In this document: positions 32,075 through 39,810 of the stretch, one piece after another | How positions within the stretch are numbered: the stretch's first letter is position 1 | Layout of the letters: each line of letters opens with the position of its first letter | Origin: Dehalococcoidia bacterium | GTDB taxonomy: Bacteria; Chloroflexota; Dehalococcoidia; UBA2979 | Direction: 5' to 3' | DNA length: 64,000 nt | Assembly: GCA_028279505.1 (NCBI GenBank) | Contig: JANQNP010000022.1 | Coordinates: 62,001 to 126,000 of the forward strand | Position numbers and translations under genes: made by a program | Notes under the pieces: model-generated | Seen by the model: the letters and a program-made list of their open reading frames with translations, nothing else | Told to the model about the DNA's origin: nothing | Database searches by the model: none

Positions 32075-32842
32075 CTAGCGGCCGCGGAACGCGGCCTCCC
32101 GCTTCTCCACGAACGCCCGCGTCCCCTCGCGCGCATCTTCCGAGGCGTTCGCGACGCGGCTGTACTCCTGGTACAGCCTCAGCCCGTCGGCCAGCGGCAG
32201 CTCGCGCCCGCGGTACGCCAGCTCCTTGATCAACCGCACCGCGATCGGCGCGTTCGCCGCGATCGAGGTCGCCATCGCCTCCGCTTCGCCCAGCAGATCC
32301 GCCGCCGGCACCACGCGATTCACGAGGCCGATCCGCAACGCCGTCTCGGCGTCGATGAACGCGCCCGTCGTCAGCAGCTCCAGCGCGTGCGACATCCCCA
32401 CCAGGTCCGGCAACCGCAGCGCGCCGTACCCGTGCAGAATGCCGCGCGTCACCTCGGGCGCCCCGAACTGGGCGCTGGGCGACGCGATGCGAATGTCGCA
32501 GAAAAGCGCCAGCTCGAGGCCGCCCGCCAGGCAGTAACCGTTCACCGCCGCGATCAACGGCTTGCTGCACTGCAGGCCCTGGTCGAACCGCCGCCCACGC
32601 CACGGCTGCCAGCCGGCCGCGTCCCCGCGATCGGCCAGCTCCGCGAGGTCATGACCCGCCGAGAACGCCGCATCGCCGGCACCCGTCACGATCATCACGC
32701 GCACCTCGGGATCGTCTTCCGCCGAGCGAACGGCGTCCCCGATCGCCGCGTACATCGCGTCGGTCATCGCGTTCATCTTCTCGGGACGGTTCACCGTCAG
32801 CCGGGCGATGCGTCCGTCGACCGTGTACTCAACCTCAGCCAT
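32075..32842 (-). CDS. Enoyl-CoA hydratase/isomerase
   Basis: 255 residues, full crotonase length. IARLTVNRPEKMNAMTDAMYAAI, oxyanion loop FSAGHDLAEL, and VNGYCLAGGLELALFCDIRIASPSAQFGAPEVTRGI with the acidic residue at the hydratase position (APEVTRG). It likely hydrates enoyl-CoAs in beta-oxidation or a degradative route. AGGAG precedes the ATG at 32842. Divergent from the amidohydrolase gene across 139 bases. Confidence 0.9.
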   Translation of the reverse strand: MAEVEYTVDGRIARLTVNRPEKMNAMTDAMYAAIGDAVRSAEDDPEVRVMIVTGAGDAAFSAGHDLAELADRGDAAGWQPWRGRRFDQGLQCSKPLIAAVNGYCLAGGLELALFCDIRIASPSAQFGAPEVTRGILHGYGALRLPDLVGMSHALELLTTGAFIDAETALRIGLVNRVVPAADLLGEAEAMATSIAANAPIAVRLIKELAYRGRELPLADGLRLYQEYSRVANASEDAREGTRAFVEKREAAFRGR

Positions 32843-32981
32843 GCACGGCTCCTGCCTGAATCTCCGACCAGCTCGCCGATCCCAACGAGTCACCTCGAGC
32901 GAGACGAGTCGCCGTTCGCTCGCGACGGCCACAGAATAGGCGCGACCACGCGCCACATCAGCACCGCACGAGGAGCCACCG

Positions 32982-34412
32982 ATGCCCTACGACCTGATCC
33001 TGCGTGGCGGTCGCATCGTCGACCCGGCGAACGACCTCGACGCCGTGCGCGACCTCGGCATCGAGGCCGGGCGCGTCACCGCCGTTGCCGGCTCGCTCGC
33101 CGAGGCCGAGGCGGCCCGCGTCATCGACGTCGCCGGCCGCGTCGTCATGCCCGGCATCATCGACACCCACGTCCACGTCGGCGGCTTCGGCGGGCGCTCG
33201 CGCGCCCTCGGCCACCGCATGACCGCCGAGACCGGCGTCACTACCTGCCTCGACATGGGCTCCACCATGGACGTGATCACCGCCGGCATCCGCGACGCCG
33301 GCGCCGGCATGAACGTCGCCGCTCTCCTCACCAGCGTCGCCGCCTTCGAGGACCCCGACCCGTCCGAGGGTGAGATCGCCGGCCGCCTCGAGCAGGAACT
33401 GGAGGTCGGCGCCTTCGGCCTCAAGATCATCGGCGGCCACTGGCCGCTCACCCCTGACGCCAGCGCGCGCTGCATCGAGATCGCCAACCGCCGAGGCGTG
33501 CACGTCGCGTTCCACCTCGGCACGACCGAGTCCAGCAGCAACCTCCTCGGCCTGCGCGAGCTGCCCGACCTGATGGGCAGCGACGGCCGCGTCCACGTCG
33601 CGCACGTCGCCGCCTACACCCGAGGCATGATCGAACCGCCGCTAGACGAGGTCTCCGAGGCGATCGCCATCCTCGAACAACTCGGCGACCGCGCCGTCTC
33701 CGAGTCTTACCTCTCGACCAAGGTCGACACCGGCAACGCCACCGCCGGCGAGTGCAGCGGCGACGACGTCAGCGATCACGTCACCCGAAACTGCCTCGTC
33801 ATGGGCGGCTACGAGCCCACCCGCGCCGACATGCGGCGCGCGATCCAGGAGGGCTACTGCGGCGTCTTCGTCGAGCGCGGCGGTCGCATCGTCCTCGCCC
33901 ACGGCGAGGAAGCCGAGCGCGCCTGGACCGAGGCCAACACGAAGGTCGGTGTCAGCTTCCCCGTCACCCCGCCCGAGAGCGCCCTCGCCCTGATGACGGC
34001 CCGCCGAGCCGACGGCTCGTTCGCCGTCGACGCGCTCGCGACCGACGGCGGCGGCATCCCGCGCAACTGGATGGTCGAACGCGGCCTCGCCCTCGTCCGC
34101 ATCGGCGCGATGACCCTTGAGGACTACGTCCGTAAGGCCTCCGCCACCCCGGCCCGCATGCTCGGCCTCCCCCGCAAGGGCCAGCTCGGCGTCGGTGCCG
34201 ATGCCGACGTCACCGTGCTCGACCTCGAGCGCGGCGTCGCCACGATGAGCCTCGTTGCGGGCGCGCCGATCATGATCGGCGGCGAGTCCATCGCCAGCGG
34301 CGGCACCCTCCTCGTCACCGAGGCCGGCGAAGCCGCCGCCCGCGCCGCCGGCCTGGCCACCGAGGTCGTCGACCCCCGACAGGCCGCGATGTACGCGACC
34401 CCGTCGAGGTAA
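32982..34412 (+). CDS. Amidohydrolase (dihydroorotase/hydantoinase/D-aminoacylase group)
   Basis: 476 residues. Begins DLILRGGRIVDPANDLDAVRDLGIEAGRV; the first metal site is DVAGRVVMPGIIDTHVHVG (H-x-H). FGLKIIGGHW offers the Lys that would be carboxylated to bridge two metals; VAFHLGTTES and VHVAHVAAYT supply further His; ALATDGGGIPRNW gives the catalytic Asp. C-terminus KGQLGVGADADVTVLDLERG is typical. Hydrolyses a cyclic or acylated amide; substrate not predictable. Ends in TAA. Confidence 0.85.
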   Translation: MPYDLILRGGRIVDPANDLDAVRDLGIEAGRVTAVAGSLAEAEAARVIDVAGRVVMPGIIDTHVHVGGFGGRSRALGHRMTAETGVTTCLDMGSTMDVITAGIRDAGAGMNVAALLTSVAAFEDPDPSEGEIAGRLEQELEVGAFGLKIIGGHWPLTPDASARCIEIANRRGVHVAFHLGTTESSSNLLGLRELPDLMGSDGRVHVAHVAAYTRGMIEPPLDEVSEAIAILEQLGDRAVSESYLSTKVDTGNATAGECSGDDVSDHVTRNCLVMGGYEPTRADMRRAIQEGYCGVFVERGGRIVLAHGEEAERAWTEANTKVGVSFPVTPPESALALMTARRADGSFAVDALATDGGGIPRNWMVERGLALVRIGAMTLEDYVRKASATPARMLGLPRKGQLGVGADADVTVLDLERGVATMSLVAGAPIMIGGESIASGGTLLVTEAGEAAARAAGLATEVVDPRQAAMYATPSR

Positions 34413-34453
34413 GCGCACATCGAGGTGTGAGCCGCCCCGCTAGACTGCCTCGC

Positions 34454-34459
34454 TAGACT
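34454..34459 (+). promoter_or_regulatory. Predicted -10 box (TAGACT), leaderless yedK
   Basis: TAGACT ends exactly 6 bases before the ATG at 34466. A second identical CGCTAGACT lies 13 bases upstream (34438-34446), so two registers exist. No Shine-Dalgarno is present. Confidence 0.45.
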
Positions 34460-34465
34460 CGAGCC

Positions 34466-35161
34466 ATGTGCGGACGCTTCACCCTCACCGAGACCGACAC
34501 GCAGAAGCTGGCGATCCAGCTCGGCATCCCCGAGGACGCCGTCACCGACGACTACCGGCCTCGCTGGAACGTCGCGCCGACCGACCCCCACTGGGTGCTC
34601 CGCCTCAAGCGCGAGGAGCGCGAACTCCTCCCCGCGAAATGGGGGCTCGTCCCCTTCGGATCCAAGGACGCGAAGAAGGCCTTCCGCGCGATCAACGCCC
34701 GCGCCGAGACGCTCGACAAGCGCCCCGCCTTCCGCAGCGCCTGGAAACGCCACCGCCGCTGCGCCGTCCCCGTCGACGGCTTCTTCGAATGGGTCGGCCC
34801 CAAGGAGGCCCGCCAGCCCGTCTGGTTCCACCGCCCCGACCACACCGTCTTCCTGCTCGCCGGCCTCTACGAGTCCTGGCAGCCCGAGCCCGAGCAGTGG
34901 CAGCGCACCTTCACCATCATCACCACCGAGCCCAACGACACCGTCCGCCCAATCCACGACCGCATGCCGGTCGTGCTCCCCGCGGACGGCCTCGACGACT
35001 GGCTCTTCCAGGGCAACGAAGACCTCGAGGCGGCTCGCGCCTTCCTCGTGCCGGCGCCCGAGGACGCGCTCGTCGCCACCCCCGTCTCGCCGCGCGTGAA
35101 CTCGGTGAAGAACGACGACCCTGCCTGCGTTGAGACCGTCGAGTACGCGCTCCCGACCTAG
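34466..35161 (+). CDS. yedK: SOS-response-associated peptidase (SRAP/HMCES)
   Basis: 231 residues. The mature N-terminal Cys2 (MCGRFTL) forms a covalent thiazolidine with abasic sites in single-stranded DNA; Asn77 (INARAET), Glu108 (GFFEW) and His164 (PIHDRMPVVL) are the other catalytic residues, all intact. RWNVAPT and KWGLVPFG are the DNA-contact motifs. Its last 28 codons are duplicated 1,320 bases downstream (36398-36481). The TAG is followed 9 bases later by the stop of a convergent lipoprotein gene. Confidence 0.95.
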   Translation: MCGRFTLTETDTQKLAIQLGIPEDAVTDDYRPRWNVAPTDPHWVLRLKREERELLPAKWGLVPFGSKDAKKAFRAINARAETLDKRPAFRSAWKRHRRCAVPVDGFFEWVGPKEARQPVWFHRPDHTVFLLAGLYESWQPEPEQWQRTFTIITTEPNDTVRPIHDRMPVVLPADGLDDWLFQGNEDLEAARAFLVPAPEDALVATPVSPRVNSVKNDDPACVETVEYALPT

Positions 35162-35170
35162 TCGCCCAAC

Positions 35171-36163
35171 CTAGTCGTCGCCTTCGGCCGCCCGAGCGGC
35201 CGCGACCACCTGAGGAAAGCGGTCGTCCCCGAAGTCGATCGTGATCCGCTCGTCACCCAGTGACGCGCCTGAGCGGGTGGCGAAGACACGGTGATGCCCA
35301 TCAGCGTCGTCGTACCGAACCGAGATCCACCGCGGGCCGCCCGGCCCGCGCGCATCGGGGTCCGCGCCCGACTCGATGGCGAGCGCCTCCGCTGCGGCAT
35401 CGCCGAGGGGTGTACGGGCCCGCTCGGCCCGTGCGAGGTCCATCGCGAGCCAGGGATCGACGGGGTCGGTGAGTCGGACACCATCCTCGGAGGGGATGAC
35501 TCGCCAACCCTTGACCTCTGCGCTGAAGGCGTCGGCGAAGATGATCGTGCCGTCGGCCAACCACGACAGGGCCACCGGTCGAAGCAGGAATCCCGACAGC
35601 GCCGCGTCGAGCTCGGTCTCGGCCAGACGGTGGATCACCGACCCGTTCGTGACCGCGAGCGTCCCGTCCGTCAGCCCTCCCGTGGCGAGCCCAAACCACT
35701 CGCCGTCAGGCGACCAGCCGATCGGGGTGCCTCCCAGCGCAACCGTCCAGAGCCCAGCGCCTGCCCTCGAGAAGGCATCGGTTCGCCCAGGCCCGCTCGC
35801 GACAAACGCCGCCCCGTCGCGTCGCCACACGATGTGCGCCCCCGGGCGCTCGTCCAGCGAGACCCGCCGGGCATCATCGAACTTCCCGACCTCGAGGATG
35901 ACGAAGGCCCAGGCATCGCTATTGCGTTCGATCACGAGCAGGCGGTCGCCGGCCGGCGACCAGCTCATGCCGAAGACCTCGCCTTCGAGATCCAGCTGCC
36001 AGTGATGGCCTCCCGGCTCGGCGCGCACACGACCGTTGCCGTCAGCATCGACATACGACACCAGCAACCGCGGCGGCGCTCCGGCCTGGGGATCCTCCAT
36101 GGCGCCGCACCCGCTGACCAACGCCACGCACGCAACAGCGAGCAGCGCGAGGAGTCTAGCCAT
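35171..36163 (-). CDS. Beta-propeller-like lipoprotein, paralogue A
   Basis: 330 residues. Signal MARLLALLAVACVALVSGCGAM with lipobox S-G-C. TolB/WD-like strands recur: VFGMSWSPAGDRLLVIER, IVWRRDGAAFVASG, PIGWSPDGEWFGLAT, ALSWLADGTIIFADA. The C-terminus is a separate, more conserved unit: WISVRYDDADGHHRVFATRSGASLGDERITIDFGDDRFPQVVAAARAAEGDD. No family name recognised. It is the left copy of a tandem pair with 36478-37467; aligned by eye they share about 45% residues and most of the C-terminal 60. Upstream ATG alternatives would bury the signal. Confidence 0.75.
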   Translation of the reverse strand: MARLLALLAVACVALVSGCGAMEDPQAGAPPRLLVSYVDADGNGRVRAEPGGHHWQLDLEGEVFGMSWSPAGDRLLVIERNSDAWAFVILEVGKFDDARRVSLDERPGAHIVWRRDGAAFVASGPGRTDAFSRAGAGLWTVALGGTPIGWSPDGEWFGLATGGLTDGTLAVTNGSVIHRLAETELDAALSGFLLRPVALSWLADGTIIFADAFSAEVKGWRVIPSEDGVRLTDPVDPWLAMDLARAERARTPLGDAAAEALAIESGADPDARGPGGPRWISVRYDDADGHHRVFATRSGASLGDERITIDFGDDRFPQVVAAARAAEGDD

Positions 36164-36267
36164 GGGTTCGATGTCCTCGACGGTGGGGCGCAACCAGATT
36201 AACCAGAACCTCCGAGCACAGGTTTGCAACGTTTCGGCGTTGCGGAGCAGCCCGCCGCGTCACGGCT

Positions 36268-36397
36268 GTGAACATCGAACCGGTCATGATCCAGGCGTCC
36301 CTCGAGGGCGCCACACCAAGATCGGCCAACCCCACCGTCCCCGAGGAACGACCCGCACGCTCCTGTTTCGGACCCCTCCGTCCGCCAGCCCGTCCCG
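36268..36397 (+). pseudogene. Remnant of a BKACE-family gene (5' piece joined to an internal piece)
   Basis: Bases 36268-36335 translate as NIEPVMIQASLEGATPRSANPTVP, matching the start of the intact gene at 37556 (NEAAPVIIEASLNGGTPKSANPNVP). The next 60 bases match 37780-37838 of that gene (GTLLFPTAPVGQPVP region) but with two single-base deletions, so about 145 bases between are missing and the frame is broken. It leads directly into a yedK fragment. Confidence 0.85.
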
Positions 36398-36481
36398 ACC
36401 CCGGTCCCGCCGCGCGTGAACTCGGTGAAGAACCACGACCCTGCCTGCGTCGAGACCGTCGAGTACGCACTCCCGACCTAG
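36398..36481 (+). pseudogene. 3' fragment of yedK (last 28 codons)
   Basis: 84 bases differ from 35078-35161 at about five positions and still read PPRVNSVKNHDPACVETVEYALPT plus TAG in the yedK frame. There is no upstream part of yedK. The TAG shares CTAG (36478-36481) with the convergent lipoprotein B. This fragment and the BKACE remnant are the only content of the 314-base space between the two lipoprotein genes. Confidence 0.9.
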
Positions 36482-37467
36482 TTGTCGTCCTCGGCCGCCC
36501 GAGCGGCCGCGACCACTTGAGGAAACAGGTTGTCGCCGAAGTCGATGGTGATCCGCTCGGAGCCAAGCGCTGCACCATCCCGCGCGGCGAACACGCGATG
36601 GTGCCCGTCGACGTCGTCGTAGCGAGCCGACACCCAGTGGAACCCGCCGATGCCCCCGCTCGCCGCGGTCGGACCACCGGCAACGTCGATGAGCGCCGCG
36701 CGAGCCACCTCTCCGTCGGCGTCCCGCGCCTCCGAGGCCCGTCGATACTCCGCGGCAACCCGCGGATCAGTAGGCGCACCAAGCTCGACGCCGTCCTCCG
36801 AAACCGCCACCTGCCACCCTTGCACCTCAAGCGAGGAGGGATCGCCGAACGTCATCGTGCCGTCGACCAGCCAGGGCCCGGCGGAGAGCACGAGCGAACT
36901 CTCAAGCCCGAGCGCAGCGCCGGTGACCTGGTGCGTCGTCGAACCATCCGTCACTAGCATCAGCGCTGGCCGGTTCCCTCCTCGCTCTAGAAACGCGAAC
37001 CAGAGCCCGTCCGGCGACCAACCGATCGGCAACCCCGACCGGTCGATCGACCACAGCTCCCGCCCCGTCCGTGAGTGCGCCGCCGCGGAGCTGACCCCGC
37101 TCAGCACGAACGCGGCGCCATCCCGGCGCCACGTGACGTCGTGCCCCGGCCGTTCGTCTAGCGGAACGACACCCACGGTGCTGAACCCGCTAGCTTCGAC
37201 AATCCGGAGCTGCCAGTCGTCGTCGAGGCGTTCGGTGATCAGCAGCCGCCCCGCGTTCGGCGACCAGCTCATCCCGAACACAACCCAGTCCGAGGCGATC
37301 CGCCGCAACCGTCCCCCCGGCTCCCCCCGGATCACCACGTCCCCCGCCTCGTCGACGTAGGCAACGACCAACCGAGGCGGTTCAACCTCCGGCTCCTCCG
37401 TCGCGGCGCAGGCCACTGCCAGCAACAGCAGACCCGTGAACGCCAGTGCAGCGATAATTCTGTCCAC
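36478..37467 (-). CDS. Beta-propeller-like lipoprotein, paralogue B
   Basis: 329 residues from GTG at 37467. Signal MDRIIAALAFTGLLLLAVACAAT with lipobox V-A-C. Same layout as paralogue A: VFGMSWSPNAGRLLITER, VTWRRDGAAFVLSG, PIGWSPDGLWFAFLE, and a near-identical C-terminal unit WVSARYDDVDGHHRVFAARDGAALGSERITIDFGDNLFPQVVAAARAAEDDN. Divergence is greatest in the middle (residues 150-250), as expected for an old duplication with relaxed or shifted ligand use. Faces the intact BKACE gene 88 bases away. Confidence 0.75.
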   Translation of the reverse strand: MDRIIAALAFTGLLLLAVACAATEEPEVEPPRLVVAYVDEAGDVVIRGEPGGRLRRIASDWVVFGMSWSPNAGRLLITERLDDDWQLRIVEASGFSTVGVVPLDERPGHDVTWRRDGAAFVLSGVSSAAAHSRTGRELWSIDRSGLPIGWSPDGLWFAFLERGGNRPALMLVTDGSTTHQVTGAALGLESSLVLSAGPWLVDGTMTFGDPSSLEVQGWQVAVSEDGVELGAPTDPRVAAEYRRASEARDADGEVARAALIDVAGGPTAASGGIGGFHWVSARYDDVDGHHRVFAARDGAALGSERITIDFGDNLFPQVVAAARAAEDDN

Positions 37468-37555
37468 ACACTCACCGTGGCGGACGGCCACACGCCTCGT
37501 CAACGCCGCCCCGCGATGAACTTGCTACCGTCGCGACGCCCGAGGAGCAGTCCAC

Positions 37556-38440
37556 ATGAACGAGGCCGCGCCGGTCATCATCGAAGCGTCCCTCAACGGC
37601 GGCACCCCGAAGTCCGCCAACCCCAACGTCCCCCGCACGCCCGAGGAGATCACCGCCGACGCCATCCGCTGCATCGACGCCGGCGCCTCGATGGTTCACA
37701 CCCACACCGACGACCCGGTCATCGGCGGCTCCGGCATCCACGACCCGGCCCCCTACCTCGAGGCCTGGAGACCAATCCTCGAGGCACGTCCCGGCACGCT
37801 TCTATTCCCGACCGCCCCGGTCGGCCAGCCCGTCCCGGTGGAGGACCGCTTCTCGCACTCCGCCGCGCTCGCGGAGGCCGGCGTCCTCGCCCAGGCCCCG
37901 GTCGACCCCGGCTCCACGAACATCGGGCGCACCGCCGAGGATGGCCTCCCACCGGACAGCGACGTCGTCTACTCGACCAACTTCCGCGACGCCCGCTGGA
38001 TGATCGAACGCTGCCGCCGGCTCCGCATCGGCATCAGCGTCTCCATCTTCGAGCCCGGCTTCCTCCGCTTCATCCTCGCCTACCACCACGCCGGGAAGCT
38101 CCCACCCGGCGTCATGATCAAGCTCTACTTCGGCACTGACCCGCTCCTCTTCGGCCTCCCGCCGACGGTCGCCAGCCTCGAGGCCTACCTCCAACTCCTC
38201 GAGGGCACGTCGCTCCCCTGGCTCGTCTCCGCCTTCGGCGATGACGTCGTCCGCTGCGGCCTCGCCGAGGCAGCGCTCCAACGAGGTGGCCACATACAGG
38301 TCGGCCTCGAGCCCTTCGTCGGCAACCGCCAGCCGACGAACCTGCAACTCGTCGAGGAAGCCGCCGCGCTCGCCGCCCGTGTCGGCCGCCCCGTCGCGAC
38401 CCCCACCGAGGCGCGAGCGATCCTCACGATCCCCGAATGA
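37556..38440 (+). CDS. 3-keto-5-aminohexanoate cleavage family enzyme (BKACE)
   Basis: 294 residues. PVIIEASLNGGTPKSANPNVPRTPEEITADAIRCIDAGASMVHTHTDDP opens the TIM barrel; the H-T-H pair binds zinc. Later landmarks are FGTDPLLFGLPPT, WLVSAFGDDVVR and GGHIQVGLEPF with the catalytic/zinc Glu. BKACE enzymes condense a beta-keto acid with acetyl-CoA to yield acetoacetate and a new acyl-CoA; the keto-acid is not predictable. GAGGAG precedes the ATG. An inactive fragment of a second copy lies at 36268-36397. Next gene begins 19 bases after its TGA. Confidence 0.88.
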   Translation: MNEAAPVIIEASLNGGTPKSANPNVPRTPEEITADAIRCIDAGASMVHTHTDDPVIGGSGIHDPAPYLEAWRPILEARPGTLLFPTAPVGQPVPVEDRFSHSAALAEAGVLAQAPVDPGSTNIGRTAEDGLPPDSDVVYSTNFRDARWMIERCRRLRIGISVSIFEPGFLRFILAYHHAGKLPPGVMIKLYFGTDPLLFGLPPTVASLEAYLQLLEGTSLPWLVSAFGDDVVRCGLAEAALQRGGHIQVGLEPFVGNRQPTNLQLVEEAAALAARVGRPVATPTEARAILTIPE

Positions 38441-38459
38441 CCACCCGAAGGAGCCACAG

Positions 38460-39275
38460 ATGACCGTGCAGCAGGGCTTCGTCCAGGCCGGCGACGTGCG
38501 ACTCGAAACCTTCGAGGCCGGTCCACCGGACGGCCGCCCCGTCGTGCTCGTGCACGGCGCCGGCTCCTCAGGTCGCATCTGGCACACCGTGCAGACCGTC
38601 CTCGCCGAGGAAGGCATCCGCTCACTCGCCGTCGGCATGCGCGGCGCGGGCGGCTCCGATCACACCGCCAACGACGAGGACTATCACCCCTCGAACTACG
38701 CCCGCGACCTGATCGCCGCGCTCGACGCACTCGAGGTCGGTCGGTTCGCCCTCGTCGGCCACTCCCTCGGCACCATCGTCGCGAGCTACGTCGCCCGCGA
38801 TCACCGCGCGCGACTCGACGGCCTCGTGCAGGTCGCCGGTCCCGCCCCGGATCGCACCGGACCGAGGGCTCCCCGACCCACCGAGGACCGCGTCGGCGGC
38901 GGCTACCGCGCCAGCGCCGACGCCGAGGAGTTCGAGCACTGGCGCTCGCAACACCTCGGTCTCCCGGACGAGGTCCGCGACCAGCTCCGCCGCGATATCG
39001 ACAACAACCCGGAGCAACGCCGTCGCGGACAGAGCGCGCCGTGGCCCGGCGCCGCCGAGGTCGCAGCCACCCTCGATATCCCGACGCTCGTCCTGCTCGG
39101 CGACGCCGACGACGTCGTCCCGCCGGACGAGCCGCTCCGCTACTACCTCGGGCTACCCGAGGCGGTGCGCCACCTGCAGGTCCTGCACGGCGTCGGCCAC
39201 TACCCCAACGCGCAGGCGCCGCGCGGCGTCGCCCGCACCCTCAGGCGGTTCATCCGCGACGAGGTCGATCGCTAG
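38460..39275 (+). CDS. Alpha/beta hydrolase
   Basis: 271 residues. RPVVLVHGAGSSGRIWHTV (oxyanion), LSVGMRGAGGSDH, FALVGHSLGTIVASYVA with nucleophile Ser, LVLLGDADDVVPP (acid) and VLHGVGHYPNAQ (His) complete the triad. AAGGAG precedes the ATG. Probably co-transcribed with the BKACE gene, so it may release or open the keto-acid used there; that link is inference. Confidence 0.87.
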   Translation: MTVQQGFVQAGDVRLETFEAGPPDGRPVVLVHGAGSSGRIWHTVQTVLAEEGIRSLAVGMRGAGGSDHTANDEDYHPSNYARDLIAALDALEVGRFALVGHSLGTIVASYVARDHRARLDGLVQVAGPAPDRTGPRAPRPTEDRVGGGYRASADAEEFEHWRSQHLGLPDEVRDQLRRDIDNNPEQRRRGQSAPWPGAAEVAATLDIPTLVLLGDADDVVPPDEPLRYYLGLPEAVRHLQVLHGVGHYPNAQAPRGVARTLRRFIRDEVDR

Positions 39276-39317
39276 ATCGACCCCACCGCCCGCTGTGACG
39301 GCGCCCTACTTCGCGGG

Positions 39318-39710
39318 CTACTTCGAGGTGTTCTCGACCAGCTGTTTCAGCAGCGTGATCTCCTCGGGCTCGGGCGTCTCTTCCTCATCGTCGCTCTCAC
39401 CGGAGCGACGGCGCTCCATGATCGTGTTGTACGGCCGCACCACGAAGAAGAAGATCGCCGCCGCCACGAGGATGAAGTCGACCGAGTTGGTGATGAACGA
39501 GCCGTAGAGGATCTCCGAGTCGTTAATCGTCCACGTGAGCGAATCGAAGCTCGGCTCGCCAAACAGGATTCCCACGATTGGCATCAGGATGTGATCGACC
39601 ATCGAGGTCACGAGCTGCTTGAACGCCAGCGCGAGCACCAGCGCGGTACCCAGCTCGATCAAGTTGCCCTTGAGCGCAAAATCTCTGAATTCCTTGAGCA
39701 GCGCCGTCAT
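39318..39710 (-). CDS. mscL: Large-conductance mechanosensitive channel
   Basis: 130 residues, normal family length. LLKEFRDFALKGNLIELGTALVLALAFKQLVTSMVDHILMPIVGILFG is the N-terminal amphipathic helix and pore helix TM1; SVDFILVAAAIFFFVVRPYNTIM is TM2; an acidic cytoplasmic helix ends the protein. It opens under membrane tension to release solutes. ATG at 39710 has GGGAGG 7 bases upstream. An in-frame second TAG follows 12 bases after the first because CTACTTCG is tandemly repeated. Confidence 0.96.
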   Translation of the reverse strand: MTALLKEFRDFALKGNLIELGTALVLALAFKQLVTSMVDHILMPIVGILFGEPSFDSLTWTINDSEILYGSFITNSVDFILVAAAIFFFVVRPYNTIMERRRSGESDDEEETPEPEEITLLKQLVENTSK

Positions 39711-39810
39711 GTCATGCCTCCCTACGCAGGCCCAGTTCGGCAGCATGCTAGCGGCCGAGGGTGAGCGGGCTGCGTAGGAGCCTGACGGTTGGCTCGCGAC
39801 TCGCTGTCGC

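Noticed and set aside
36268..36957. Open frame of 229 codons starting GTG at 36268
   Set aside because: Only its first 24 residues look like a protein (BKACE remnant); after two lost bases it runs out of frame and antisense through lipoprotein B.
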